From Bacteroides sp. (GTDB lineage: Bacteria; Bacteroidota; Bacteroidia; Bacteroidales; Muribaculaceae), in contig JAAVCL010000028.1 of assembly GCA_014802335.1 (NCBI GenBank), forward strand, positions 1 through 64,000: a stretch of DNA of 64,000 nt, in the 5' to 3' direction. A program made the translations under genes and the position numbers. Positions 16,273 through 24,953 of this stretch are shown here, in pieces. The notes under the pieces were generated by a model. It was not told the origin of the DNA. It made no database searches and worked only from the letters and a program-made list of their open reading frames with translations. Numbering within the stretch: the first letter of the stretch is position 1; the number at the start of each line of letters is the position of its first letter.

Positions 16273-16368
16273 TTTCTTTTATTAAAGGCTTGAAAATTAA
16301 TTTAGAGGTAATTTTATCAAACAAAGAAATAGCGTTCCCTATTTCTTCCTTTTACGAGACGAAGTAAA

Positions 16369-17499
16369 TTATAATCTTCGGGTCACATTGATTACCATTT
16401 CCTCTTTCCAACTCTTAAAATCACCCGCAATAATATGATTACGGGCTTCCGTTACCAGCCACAGATAGAATGCAAGGTTATGTATCGACGCTATTTGCAT
16501 CCCCAGCAACTCCTTGCTCACGAATAAATGTCGCAAGTATGCACGTGTATATTCATGGTCAACAACCGACGGGCCCCCTTCATCAAGAGGAGAGAAGTCT
16601 TCAGCCCATTTTTTATTCTTAAGATTAATAATTCCGTGGCGGGTAAATATCATACCGTTACGCCCATTTCGCGTTGGCATCACACAATCCATCATATCTA
16701 CACCGCGGTCTATCGCTTCCAGAATATTGGCCGGCGTGCCGACCCCCATCAGATAGCGAGGCTTGTTTTCAGGAAGAATGTCATTGACAATCTCAATCAT
16801 TTCATACATCTTCTCTGTGGGTTCGCCAACTGCCAATCCTCCTATGGCATTTCCTTCAGCTCCAAGATCAGTAACAAATTTCGCTGATTCTCGTCTTAGA
16901 TCCGGATATACACATCCTTGCACAATTGGAAAGAATGTCTGACGGTAACCATACAGACCCTCTGTCTCGCAGTAACGGTTCCAGCCTCTTTTAAGCCACC
17001 TTAGAGTCAGATCCAAGGATTTTCTGGCATAATCATAATCTGCGTCTCCGGGTGTGCATTCATCAAGTGCCATCATTATGTCAGCTCCGATTACTCTTTG
17101 AATGTCAACTACGCCCTCGGGTGTAAACAGGTGTTTGCTTCCGTCAATATGACTGCGAAACCATGCTCCTTCTTCTTTAAGTTTGCGATTTGATGACAAT
17201 GAGAATACCTGGAAACCACCGGAATCAGTCAGAATCGGTCCGTCCCAGCTGTTAAACTTATGAAGGCCTCCGGCCTTATTTAATATTTCGAGACCGGGAC
17301 GAAGATAGAGGTGATAGGTATTTCCTAATATTATCTTTGCTTTTATATCATCTTTAAGTTCATGCGCATGAACTCCTTTCACACTCCCAACTGTTCCAAC
17401 AGGCATGAATATAGGCGTCGGTATCTCACCGTGATCCGTGGTTATCATTCCGGCACGCGCATTGCTGTTTTCGCATGTTGATTCTATTTTGAATTCCAT
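16369..17499 (-). CDS. tgt: tRNA-guanine transglycosylase
   Basis: A 376-residue cytoplasmic enzyme that swaps guanine-34 for a queuine precursor (preQ1) in tRNAs with GUN anticodons. LTDSGGFQVFSLS holds a conserved active-site aspartate. MALDECTPGDADY, GGLAVGEPTEKMYEM and RYLMGVGTP are substrate-binding motifs, and GVDMMDCVMPTRNGRNG carries the nucleophile region. The zinc site normally formed by a CxCxxC cluster is not visible: the corresponding segment reads GGPSVVDHEYTRAYLRHLF with no cysteines. The later histidine in IASIHNLAFY remains. The gene is 140 nt downstream of rodA. Confidence 0.92.
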   Translation of the reverse strand: MEFKIESTCENSNARAGMITTDHGEIPTPIFMPVGTVGSVKGVHAHELKDDIKAKIILGNTYHLYLRPGLEILNKAGGLHKFNSWDGPILTDSGGFQVFSLSSNRKLKEEGAWFRSHIDGSKHLFTPEGVVDIQRVIGADIMMALDECTPGDADYDYARKSLDLTLRWLKRGWNRYCETEGLYGYRQTFFPIVQGCVYPDLRRESAKFVTDLGAEGNAIGGLAVGEPTEKMYEMIEIVNDILPENKPRYLMGVGTPANILEAIDRGVDMMDCVMPTRNGRNGMIFTRHGIINLKNKKWAEDFSPLDEGGPSVVDHEYTRAYLRHLFVSKELLGMQIASIHNLAFYLWLVTEARNHIIAGDFKSWKEEMVINVTRRL

Positions 17500-17534
17500 C
17501 TTTTTTATTCTTTTGAACTCGTTTGTGAGAAATT

Positions 17535-17583
17535 GAAGTCGTGTTAAGCAGTCCTTAGATTTCCAAAAACTTAAAGCGACTTC
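17535..17583 (+). repeat. Short family A element (mini-A, 49 bp)
   Basis: GAAGTCG at one end and CGACTTC at the other are perfect inverted ends, with TGTTAAG and CTTAAAG continuing inward. These match the ends of full family A copies. Both flanks are ATT, a possible 3-bp target duplication. It lies between rodA and tgt. Confidence 0.55.
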
Positions 17584-17639
17584 ATTTGCTCAAAAGTTTA
17601 GTTGAATTTATAATTACTCTTTATTTAGCGTTATCGGTT

Positions 17640-19109
17640 CTAATCCATTCGTTCCTTTCTGGAAGCATCCAGACGCAATAGGATAAACAATAGTATTGTA
17701 AAACCCCATAACGATGACCCGCCATAGCTGAAAAAGGGGAGGGGAATACCTATGACAGGGCATAACCCGATAACCATCCCGACATTGATACCCAAGTGGA
17801 ATATCAATATTGATACAACGCAATAGGCATAAACACGTTCAAATACTGTTCGTTGTCGTTCTGCAATATGTATGAGCCGAAGAATTAATGCAAGATACAA
17901 TATAAGAACCACAGTCGACCCCACAAAGCCTTCTTCTTCTCCTATTGTGCAGAATATAAAGTCGGTGTGTTGTTCAGGCACATATTTCAACTTGGTCTGC
18001 GTGCCGTTCAAGAATCCTTTTCCCGTCACTCCGCCGGAACCAATTGCTATCTTCGACTGATTTACGTTATATCCTGCACCCTGAAGATTCTCTTCTATTC
18101 CCAATGCAACCTTTATTCGCATCTGCTGGTGAGGTTCCAGGATATTACCGAAAACATAATTAACTGAAAACAAAAAAAGGACAGACGTGATTGCAAATCC
18201 TATTGTTATCAGGTATTTCCCCAATCGGTGGTGGAACATTGCCAGGGCGGTGTATATTATCGCCGCGCTGATTATTAATATAAAATAGAAAGTCCCGTTC
18301 ACTTCTACACCGCAAAGTGACAGTATAGTGACTATTACGCCGGAACCTGCAAATCCGTAAATTACATTGCGTGCCAATATCACATCTTTGCAATAGAAGA
18401 AAAGCATCACCGAATAAACCAGCATTATTATGATGAAGACGGTAAATTCTCCTACGGGAATGCCAAGTATCAATGGCTCCGCAAATTTAACTGCCACCAC
18501 AAAAAATGTTATGGCACACAAGACGGAAAAGAGAACAAGCCCGCTCATACCTTCGCGGTATAATACGAAGATAAATGATATATAGACCAATGCACTTCCC
18601 GTTTCTCTTTGCAATAGAATCAGAATAATCGGAAGGAAAATTATAATCAATGCCCTAAAATAATTACTTATTTTAGAGTTTAGCACAAAATTATATGAAT
18701 CAAAGAGTTTAGCAAGAGCCAGGGCTGTTGCAAATTTACCGAATTCCGCCGGTTGTAAGCTCACCGGTCCGAACTTAAGCCATGAGTGGGAACCCTTGGT
18801 GTCGGGAGCTATAAATATTGTAACCACCAGAACAAGGAGCACCACAATATATATTGGATAGGCGTAGGTCTTGTATATCCGATAATCAGTGAGCATGATG
18901 ATACCACCGATAATAATCGAAAGACCTATCCATAATATTTGTTTTCCCGAAAATTCATTCAGGTCAAATAAGCTGGCATTGTCGAAGTCGTAACTTGCTG
19001 CATATATGCTTACCGCCCCGAAGGTAACCAGGATGAGATAGAGCAGGATGGTTATCCAATCTATCGCCTTGAATACCGATACTCCGGCATCAGTGTTTCT
19101 TAACCCCAC
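17640..19109 (-). CDS. rodA: Rod shape-determining peptidoglycan polymerase RodA
   Basis: A 489-residue SEDS-family integral membrane glycosyltransferase that polymerises lipid II during elongation with its partner PBP2. The SEDS landmarks are WIGLSIIIGGIIM, GSHSWLKFGPVSLQPAEFGK, the conserved VNQSKIAIGSGGVTGKG loop, EEEGFVGS and PFFSYGGSS. Around ten or more transmembrane helices are apparent. An extra membrane region in the middle makes it longer than the usual 370-400 residues. It overlaps the 3' end of pbp2 by 20 nt, so translation is probably coupled. Confidence 0.94.
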   Translation of the reverse strand: MGLRNTDAGVSVFKAIDWITILLYLILVTFGAVSIYAASYDFDNASLFDLNEFSGKQILWIGLSIIIGGIIMLTDYRIYKTYAYPIYIVVLLVLVVTIFIAPDTKGSHSWLKFGPVSLQPAEFGKFATALALAKLFDSYNFVLNSKISNYFRALIIIFLPIILILLQRETGSALVYISFIFVLYREGMSGLVLFSVLCAITFFVVAVKFAEPLILGIPVGEFTVFIIIMLVYSVMLFFYCKDVILARNVIYGFAGSGVIVTILSLCGVEVNGTFYFILIISAAIIYTALAMFHHRLGKYLITIGFAITSVLFLFSVNYVFGNILEPHQQMRIKVALGIEENLQGAGYNVNQSKIAIGSGGVTGKGFLNGTQTKLKYVPEQHTDFIFCTIGEEEGFVGSTVVLILYLALILRLIHIAERQRTVFERVYAYCVVSILIFHLGINVGMVIGLCPVIGIPLPFFSYGGSSLWGFTILLFILLRLDASRKERMD

Positions 19110-20943
19110 TGCTTATAATGGTATTTGAGTTCAACATTCTTTCTTCTATGTATTTGCGCGAGCTGCTTATTTCTCCTTTGAGATATTTCTCAATCATCAG
19201 CGAACCTATGGGCACACCGTAGGTTGCTCCGAAGCCCGCATTTTCTACATAGACGGCTATAGCTATTTTGGGATTGTGATAGGGCGCAAATCCCATAAAA
19301 ACCGAATGGTCGCGTCCGTGCGGATTTTGTGCCGTTCCGGTTTTGCCGCAAACTTCTATATCAGGTAAGTTGGCGGTTTTACATGTACCCCCCAGCACGG
19401 CCATTCGCATCCCTTCCGCCACATCTTCATAATACTTCCTATTGATGTGCGGGGTATGTTTCTCTTTATACTTGCTGTCAATCGTACTGTCGGAAATCTC
19501 TTTTACGACATGGGGAGTGTAAAACCATCCGCGGTTGGCTATGGTTGCCCCAAGATTGGCTATCTGCAAGGGGGTGGCGAGTATTTCTCCTTGACCAATC
19601 GAAATAGAAATTACTGAATTGGCTGTCCAGTTAGCTCCCCTGAATGACTTGCTGTAAAAATCATTATTGGGGATAAATCCTCTGCTTTCATGGGGAAGAT
19701 CAATCCCTAATGGATAACCGTAACCCATTTCTACCATATAATTTTTCCATTTCTCAAATTGATCCTTGGTCTTGGTGCCGGGTTTATCCATCATATTCTT
19801 GAATCCCCAACAGAAATAAGCGTTGCACGAGGTCTGAAGTGCAGGTTTGAGAGCAATAGGGGAGCCGTGGCCGTGACATCCCAGACGCAAACCGTTGATA
19901 TATCCATGATGACAGGGATATTGTGTGGATAGGGTAATTATTCCTTCCTGAAGAAAGATAAGGCCTTGTGTCGGCTTGAACGTGGAACCCGGGGGATAAG
20001 CTGCCTGCAACGCCCGGTCGTAGAGTGGCTTTTGCGGGTCTTTTACAAGTGTGGCATAATTCTTCCCCCTCTGGCGTCCGACAAGTAATGAGGGATCGTA
20101 ATTCGGAGATGTGACGAGTGCAAGAATTTCTCCGGTGGCCGGTTCTATAGCAACTATTGCCCCGATTTTTCCTTGCATCAGTTTTTCACCATACTCTTGA
20201 AGTTCGATGTCTACCGATAACTTGAGATTCTTTCCTGATATCGGCGCTTGGTCGTGGATGCCGTTTTCGTATTTACCTTTTATTCGGCCGTAGGCATCTT
20301 TCATCAGAATTTCAACGCCTTTGGTGCCGCGCAGAGCCTTCTCATAACTCTTCTCGATTCCCAAGTCGCCTGTGTAATCACCGCGTCGGTAGTAACGGTC
20401 TTTTTCCATGTCCGAACTCGACACTTCCCGGATATTTCCCAGAATATTGGCTCCGGTGTGATATGCATATTCACGAACCGTTCTTTTCTGGATAAAGAAA
20501 CCGGGCAAAAGATATAGTTTCTCCTGAAGTTTGCCATAATCCTCCTGCGACAGATGAGAAATAAGCTTTTGGGGTGTATAGGCCGAATATCCCGGATTCT
20601 TATGGGTGTCTTTCATATCACGCCATCTCTCTTTAAGCTGTTCGGGAGTGATACTAAGAGCGGAACACAACATCGCAGTGTCAAATTCCGATACGTCTTT
20701 GGGGATTAACATAACATCGTAGGCCGGCTTGTTGAAAACCACAAGCCGGTCATTACGATCATACACAAGTCCGCGTGCCGGATATATAACACGGCGCAGA
20801 AATGCATTGCTTTCCGCGCTTTCCTTATACTTGTCATCTCCTATTTGCAGACCGAATAGTCTCACCACGTATATTGCAACTATCAATGTGATGAAACCTC
20901 CTATTACATATTTTCTTTTTTCTAATTTATAGTCTTTTCTCAC
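19090..20943 (-). CDS. mrdA: Penicillin-binding protein 2 (elongation transpeptidase)
   Basis: A 617-residue class B PBP that cross-links peptidoglycan in the elongasome with RodA. One N-terminal transmembrane helix spans about residues 12-32. The dimerisation/pedestal domain begins at RVIYPARGLVYDRN. The transpeptidase domain has the SxxK motif STFK with Ser320 and Lys323, SCN at 372-374, and KTGT at 534-537. All three catalytic motifs are intact and length is normal. The start overlaps mreD by 17 nt and the end overlaps rodA by 20 nt. Confidence 0.94.
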   Translation of the reverse strand: MRKDYKLEKRKYVIGGFITLIVAIYVVRLFGLQIGDDKYKESAESNAFLRRVIYPARGLVYDRNDRLVVFNKPAYDVMLIPKDVSEFDTAMLCSALSITPEQLKERWRDMKDTHKNPGYSAYTPQKLISHLSQEDYGKLQEKLYLLPGFFIQKRTVREYAYHTGANILGNIREVSSSDMEKDRYYRRGDYTGDLGIEKSYEKALRGTKGVEILMKDAYGRIKGKYENGIHDQAPISGKNLKLSVDIELQEYGEKLMQGKIGAIVAIEPATGEILALVTSPNYDPSLLVGRQRGKNYATLVKDPQKPLYDRALQAAYPPGSTFKPTQGLIFLQEGIITLSTQYPCHHGYINGLRLGCHGHGSPIALKPALQTSCNAYFCWGFKNMMDKPGTKTKDQFEKWKNYMVEMGYGYPLGIDLPHESRGFIPNNDFYSKSFRGANWTANSVISISIGQGEILATPLQIANLGATIANRGWFYTPHVVKEISDSTIDSKYKEKHTPHINRKYYEDVAEGMRMAVLGGTCKTANLPDIEVCGKTGTAQNPHGRDHSVFMGFAPYHNPKIAIAVYVENAGFGATYGVPIGSLMIEKYLKGEISSSRKYIEERMLNSNTIISSGVKKH

Positions 20944-21448
20944 GTCGTGTCACAATTAAACTGTCGACACTTAGCAGCAGCAAAAATGTGAATACTGCAC
21001 TCGTTGCCGACATAATGACTATTTCTTTAACGTCAGCAAAGTTGAAATATTCTAATGAAAACGTTAATATACAATAAACGAGTGTCATCGAAAAGAGATA
21101 TTTCCCATATATTGAGAACCCAAGTGTGGAAAGAGACGGGATAATATCTTTGGTGCGATCATCTTTGGGTATATAGGCATACAACATCGGTTTTTTAACC
21201 ATCGCAAGAACAGTACATGCCATTGAGTTAACTCCGGGGGTATCACTGAATAAATCTACCAGAAATCCCGAGATAAATCCCCATGTCAGCAGCCAGTTGG
21301 TCGACAGGTTCATCGGAAGTCGTATTATCACATAGATAAACACAAACGCCATTGCAACGTCAAAGAGCATAATGTGATTGCATACCAACACCTGTATCAG
21401 TACCAATCCTATGAGTAATAACATATTGGTAAGGTAACTCTTATCCAT
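20927..21448 (-). CDS. mreD: Rod shape-determining protein MreD
   Basis: A 173-residue inner-membrane protein with about five to six hydrophobic segments, matching MreD in size and position between mreC and pbp2. It links MreC and the elongasome enzymes to MreB. The segment WGFISGFLVDLFSDTPGVNSM resembles the conserved MreD motif with GLLxD followed by a GxxxL turn. It overlaps pbp2 by 17 nt and follows mreC by 36 nt. The assignment rests on context as much as on sequence. Confidence 0.88.
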   Translation of the reverse strand: MDKSYLTNMLLLIGLVLIQVLVCNHIMLFDVAMAFVFIYVIIRLPMNLSTNWLLTWGFISGFLVDLFSDTPGVNSMACTVLAMVKKPMLYAYIPKDDRTKDIIPSLSTLGFSIYGKYLFSMTLVYCILTFSLEYFNFADVKEIVIMSATSAVFTFLLLLSVDSLIVTRREKRL

Positions 21449-21484
21449 TGAAATGATATCTATATAAGTTTGTGATGCGCTTTA

Positions 21485-22330
21485 TTATTGGGTTACAATG
21501 TCAAACGTAGCCAATGAATCTATTTCCGATTTATAAATGTCTTTGATAACTCTTACCGAACTCAGTGATTTGAAATCTGATGTCAGCCTTACCTTAAATG
21601 TAAAGAAACTGTCATCCTGACTTCTTACTCTATTCATGATTACGGCAACCGGAATACCTTCCGGGAATGTGGTGGAATAGCCACTGGTTACGATTGTATC
21701 GCCAATTGAATATTTTGCATGACGAGGAATTTCTTCTACGTATCCTATGGTGGCATCCCCTCCTTTCCAAACCATGGAGCCTATAAACGATGAACCTTTT
21801 ATCTTTACCGAAAAATGCTGGGTCTCATTCAATAATGAGATAACCCTTGACATATTTGATCCAGAAACATTCACTATTCCGACAACACCGTTCTGGTCTA
21901 TCACTCCCATGCCAGGAAGAACTCCATGTTTTTTCCCTCGGTTTATGGTGAAATAGTTTCTTGGATGACGAGTATTATTATTGATTACGGATGCAGAGAT
22001 GAAATCAAAACGATCCTTATCACTCTCAAGCACAGTGGTGTCTGAAAGATGCGTTTTCAGTTCTGCTATTTGTGTCTTAAGATTAAATACCTGATTCTGA
22101 AGGTCGGCATTCGATGCCTGAAGGCTTTCATTGATTGATTTCAGATTAAAATAGCCCGACACTTGCGACCACACGTTATAAATACCTCCTGTTACGCTAT
22201 TGGCAGATGTAAGATAAACCGACTGCTGGTAACTGTTGTTACTCACCAGCAGTATGCAGCTTATCACCATATAGAAGGTAAAGACAAACCACTTTGAATA
22301 TCTCAGTATGAACTCTATGATATTCTTCAT
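21485..22330 (-). CDS. mreC: Rod shape-determining protein MreC
   Basis: A 281-residue periplasmic scaffold of the elongasome. One N-terminal transmembrane helix spans residues 13-30. A coiled coil covers about 60-100 (ESLQASNADLQNQVFNLKTQIAELKTHL), then the two-beta-barrel MreC core includes NRGKKHGVLPGMGVIDQNGVVGIV and GDTIVTSGYSTTFPEGIPV. MreC is thought to activate PBP2/RodA. It is separated from mreB by a hairpin that may reduce read-through. Confidence 0.93.
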   Translation of the reverse strand: MKNIIEFILRYSKWFVFTFYMVISCILLVSNNSYQQSVYLTSANSVTGGIYNVWSQVSGYFNLKSINESLQASNADLQNQVFNLKTQIAELKTHLSDTTVLESDKDRFDFISASVINNNTRHPRNYFTINRGKKHGVLPGMGVIDQNGVVGIVNVSGSNMSRVISLLNETQHFSVKIKGSSFIGSMVWKGGDATIGYVEEIPRHAKYSIGDTIVTSGYSTTFPEGIPVAVIMNRVRSQDDSFFTFKVRLTSDFKSLSSVRVIKDIYKSEIDSLATFDIVTQ

Positions 22331-22379
22331 TACATCAGTTGTGCTTCTTTTCGATACACTGGATGTTAGCCTTTGTAAA

Positions 22380-22411
22380 GCACCCGAGTGTGAAAAATTC
22401 GCACTCGGGTG
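22380..22411 (-). terminator. Hairpin between mreB and mreC (possible attenuator)
   Basis: CACCCGAGTG at 22381-22390 pairs with CACTCGGGTG at 22402-22411, plus two inner pairs including one G-T, around a 7-nt A/T-rich loop. It lies just past the mreB stop. On the minus strand it is followed only by CTTTACAAAG, not a long U tract, so partial termination is more likely than complete. Confidence 0.65.
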
Positions 22412-22443
22412 ATATTTTTAAAAGCCCTTGGCTTGGACACGTT

Positions 22444-23463
22444 TTATCTAATAAGGAATGAGAACCTGTTGATGTTCTTAAGGGCTACACCGGTTCCTTT
22501 AGCAACTGCGTGCAACGGGTCTTCGGCTATTTTAAATTCTATCCTTATCTTATCGGTCAGTCGTTTGGCCAGACCTCTCAATAATGCTCCGCCACCTGCA
22601 AGATATATTCCGTTTCTTACAATGTCGGCATAAAGTTCGGGAGGTGTCTGCTCAAGGGCTGCCAATATTGCATTTTCCATTTTTATAATGGTTTTGTCAA
22701 TGCAATGTGATATTTCTTCGTAGGTCACGGGCACTTCCATGGGAAGTGAGGTCATTCTGTTGGGACCGCACACCACGTAGGGCTCGGGTGCATCTTCAAG
22801 TTTCGGAAGTGCAGAGCCTACATTTATCTTTATCTGTTCGGCCATTGTGGTGCCGACTTTAAGATTATGCACTCTGCCCATGTGCTCCTGAATATCGGCA
22901 GTCAGATCATTTCCGGCTATGCGAATACTCTTGTTGCTGACAATACCGCCAAGGGAAATAACAGCAATTTCAGTTGATCCGCCACCTATATCGACTATCA
23001 TGTTGCCATCGGGGGCTTCAACGTCAAGTCCTATTCCGAGTGCAGCTGCCATTGGCTCGTAAATCATATATACATCCCGGCCTCCTGCATGTTCGCTTGA
23101 GTCGCGAACCGCTCGGATCTCAACTTCTGTAGAACCCGACGGGATGCAAACCACCATGCGGAGAGAAGGGGAGAACCATCTGCGTTTTGAACTCACCATT
23201 TTTACCATTCCGCGGATCATCTGCTCGGCTGCATTGAAGTCGGCAATTACTCCGTCACGAAGTGGGCGGATGGTGCGGATGCCGGGAGGCTCCTTGCCTT
23301 CCATCTGGTGGGCCATTGTGCCTACGGCAAGCAACTTGTCGGTCTTATTCTCTATTGCTACGACACTTGGCTCGTCTACTACGATCTTGTCGTTATGAAT
23401 GATAATGGAGTTGGCAGTGCCAAGGTCCATCGCAATTTCTTGGGTAAAGGAAAAAAGTCCCAT
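22444..23463 (-). CDS. mreB: Rod shape-determining actin homologue MreB
   Basis: A 339-residue cytoplasmic actin-like ATPase whose membrane-bound filaments guide side-wall synthesis. The start MGLFSFTQEIAMDLGTANS contains the phosphate 1 loop, MIVDIGGGSTEIAV is phosphate 2, and YLAGGGALLRGL the adenosine motif. CIPSGSTEVEIRAV and EPMAAALGIGLDV are further MreB signatures. It is first in the mreB-mreC-mreD-pbp2-rodA series and has a clear promoter. Length is typical. Confidence 0.96.
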   Translation of the reverse strand: MGLFSFTQEIAMDLGTANSIIIHNDKIVVDEPSVVAIENKTDKLLAVGTMAHQMEGKEPPGIRTIRPLRDGVIADFNAAEQMIRGMVKMVSSKRRWFSPSLRMVVCIPSGSTEVEIRAVRDSSEHAGGRDVYMIYEPMAAALGIGLDVEAPDGNMIVDIGGGSTEIAVISLGGIVSNKSIRIAGNDLTADIQEHMGRVHNLKVGTTMAEQIKINVGSALPKLEDAPEPYVVCGPNRMTSLPMEVPVTYEEISHCIDKTIIKMENAILAALEQTPPELYADIVRNGIYLAGGGALLRGLAKRLTDKIRIEFKIAEDPLHAVAKGTGVALKNINRFSFLIR

Positions 23464-23600
23464 TAATGATAAAGTTTAATATGTCAATCAGCTGTGTTTT
23501 AAGGACTGTGAATTGTAATCGTCCACTCTCGGTCTCTGCTGGCCGTGAGGCTTGCTCCGGCTATGACCAAGTGTTTTTGTTCCGTTTGCAATTCAAGTTG

Positions 23601-23631
23601 CAAAGTTAATTATTTTTTTGTAGAATCACAA
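23601..23631 (-). promoter_or_regulatory. Promoter of the mreB cluster
   Basis: On the minus strand TAACTTTG (23608-23601) is a perfect TAnnTTTG -7 element, with TTG (23631-23629) 20 nt upstream. The transcript would have a leader of about 130 nt before mreB. Confidence 0.65.
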
Positions 23632-23718
23632 TAAATTTAGCTTTTACACTGATTTTATATTTAAAAATTTCGTAAATTTGTATCTTGTTGTAGAGAATCA
23701 AATGGCCTTTTTATTTTA

Positions 23719-23913
23719 GAAGTTGTTTAAACTTTTCCAAGATTAGGGTGCTTTAATATTTTGCGATTGTCACTTCTTAAATTAAATAGTACGCATAGCG
23801 GTCTGTGCAACTGATGAAAGAATTTATCGAATGCAAAATATTAATGAAGATTGAGCTTGAATAAAACAGTTTTAAACACTTCATCGGTTTCTGTAATAAG
23901 TTTAAAAGACTTC
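23719..23913 (+). repeat. Family A repeat, copy A1 (195 bp)
   Basis: The left end GAAGTTGTTTAAACTT and right end AAGTTTAAAAGACTTC are imperfect inverted repeats. Flanks are TTA on both sides. The middle holds the hairpin GCATAG-CGGT-CTGTGC followed by AACTGATGA, the core shared with copies A2, B1 and B2. The right half aligns closely with A2 at 57430 over AAAATATTAAT and AACA/GTTTTAAAC. A TAAATTTG sequence at 23673-23680 could act as a -7 element for the CPBP gene, which would place this repeat in its leader. The 473-nt gap between mreB and the CPBP gene holds only these features and the mreB promoter. Confidence 0.8.
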
Positions 23914-23936
23914 TTATTCTCATTAACCCCAAAATT

Positions 23937-24869
23937 ATGAAACGTTCTGAAAAAATGGTGAATCGCTCAGAAATCCGGGATTCAGAAAATGTATCTAAAA
24001 TAACTCTTATCAAGCCTGCTCTGTCCAATAAGATCGGCGTCTTGATATGCTCCTTTTTCGTTATGATTATCATCACCGGCGAAATTGGAGGTTTTATTCA
24101 TAGATTTGCACTTTCAGAGAGGTCTTACCTTTTATTGGTGTCAGTGTTGCAGTCTGTATTAGCTTTTATTTTTCCTGCTTGGTTAGTTGCTTTTCTTTGC
24201 AGTTCCAACCCCTCCCGCTATCTGAGATTAAACAATCCGGCAAATCTAAGACAATATGTAGGTGTTTTAATCTTATTGTTTATTATGGGGCCGGCTATGA
24301 ATCTCATAGTGGAATGGAATAGTAATATCAAGTTCCCCGATTCGCTAAGCGGGGTCTATAATATTTTTAAAAGTCTGGAAGATAAGGCTGCTGTTTCTAC
24401 AGATATTATATTATCTGATAGTTCATGGTGGGGATTGATCTCAGGTATTGCCATTGTTGGATGCCTCACCGGATTTGCTGAAGAGATTTTCTTTCGTGCC
24501 GGGTTGCAAAATTCTCTTTCCACTTCCGGAATCAATGTGCATGTGGCTGTTTGGTCCACTGCTTTTATTTTTAGTCTCATGCATTTCCAATTCTTTGGAT
24601 TTGTGCCCCGTTTAATTTTGGGTGCTTGTTTTGGATACATATTCTATTTTTCTCAATCTATTTGGTTGGCCGCGTTCATGCATGCCGTTAATAATTCATC
24701 GGTGGTTTTGATGGCATGGCTAAATCGAAATGGTATTCTGCATCTGGACATTGACTCTTTCGGAACTTCTGAATCCGGTCAAATCTGGATTGCCCTCTTT
24801 AGTTTGATATTGACTTGCTTATTTGTTAAGCTTGTTATGCCAACTTTATTTTGTAAAAAATCTGCATGA
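23937..24869 (+). CDS. CPBP family intramembrane metalloprotease
   Basis: A 310-residue membrane protein with about eight hydrophobic segments. The CPBP (Abi, CAAX-protease-like) motifs are present: AEEIFFRAGLQ is motif 1 with the paired glutamates and arginine, LMHFQFFGFVPRLILGACFG is motif 2, and WLAAFMHAVNN is motif 3 with a conserved histidine. Such proteins are glutamic-type intramembrane peptidases, with roles ranging from prenyl-protein processing to bacteriocin self-immunity. The target here is unknown. It is the first of a plus-strand series, with repeat A1 directly upstream. Confidence 0.88.
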   Translation: MKRSEKMVNRSEIRDSENVSKITLIKPALSNKIGVLICSFFVMIIITGEIGGFIHRFALSERSYLLLVSVLQSVLAFIFPAWLVAFLCSSNPSRYLRLNNPANLRQYVGVLILLFIMGPAMNLIVEWNSNIKFPDSLSGVYNIFKSLEDKAAVSTDIILSDSSWWGLISGIAIVGCLTGFAEEIFFRAGLQNSLSTSGINVHVAVWSTAFIFSLMHFQFFGFVPRLILGACFGYIFYFSQSIWLAAFMHAVNNSSVVLMAWLNRNGILHLDIDSFGTSESGQIWIALFSLILTCLFVKLVMPTLFCKKSA

Positions 24870-24953
24870 AATAAGAATAAGGGTCTTATAGTGGCTATTA
24901 ACAGGAACAGGAGATTTACTTCTTATTTGAATTTCAATTAGAAATTAGATTAA

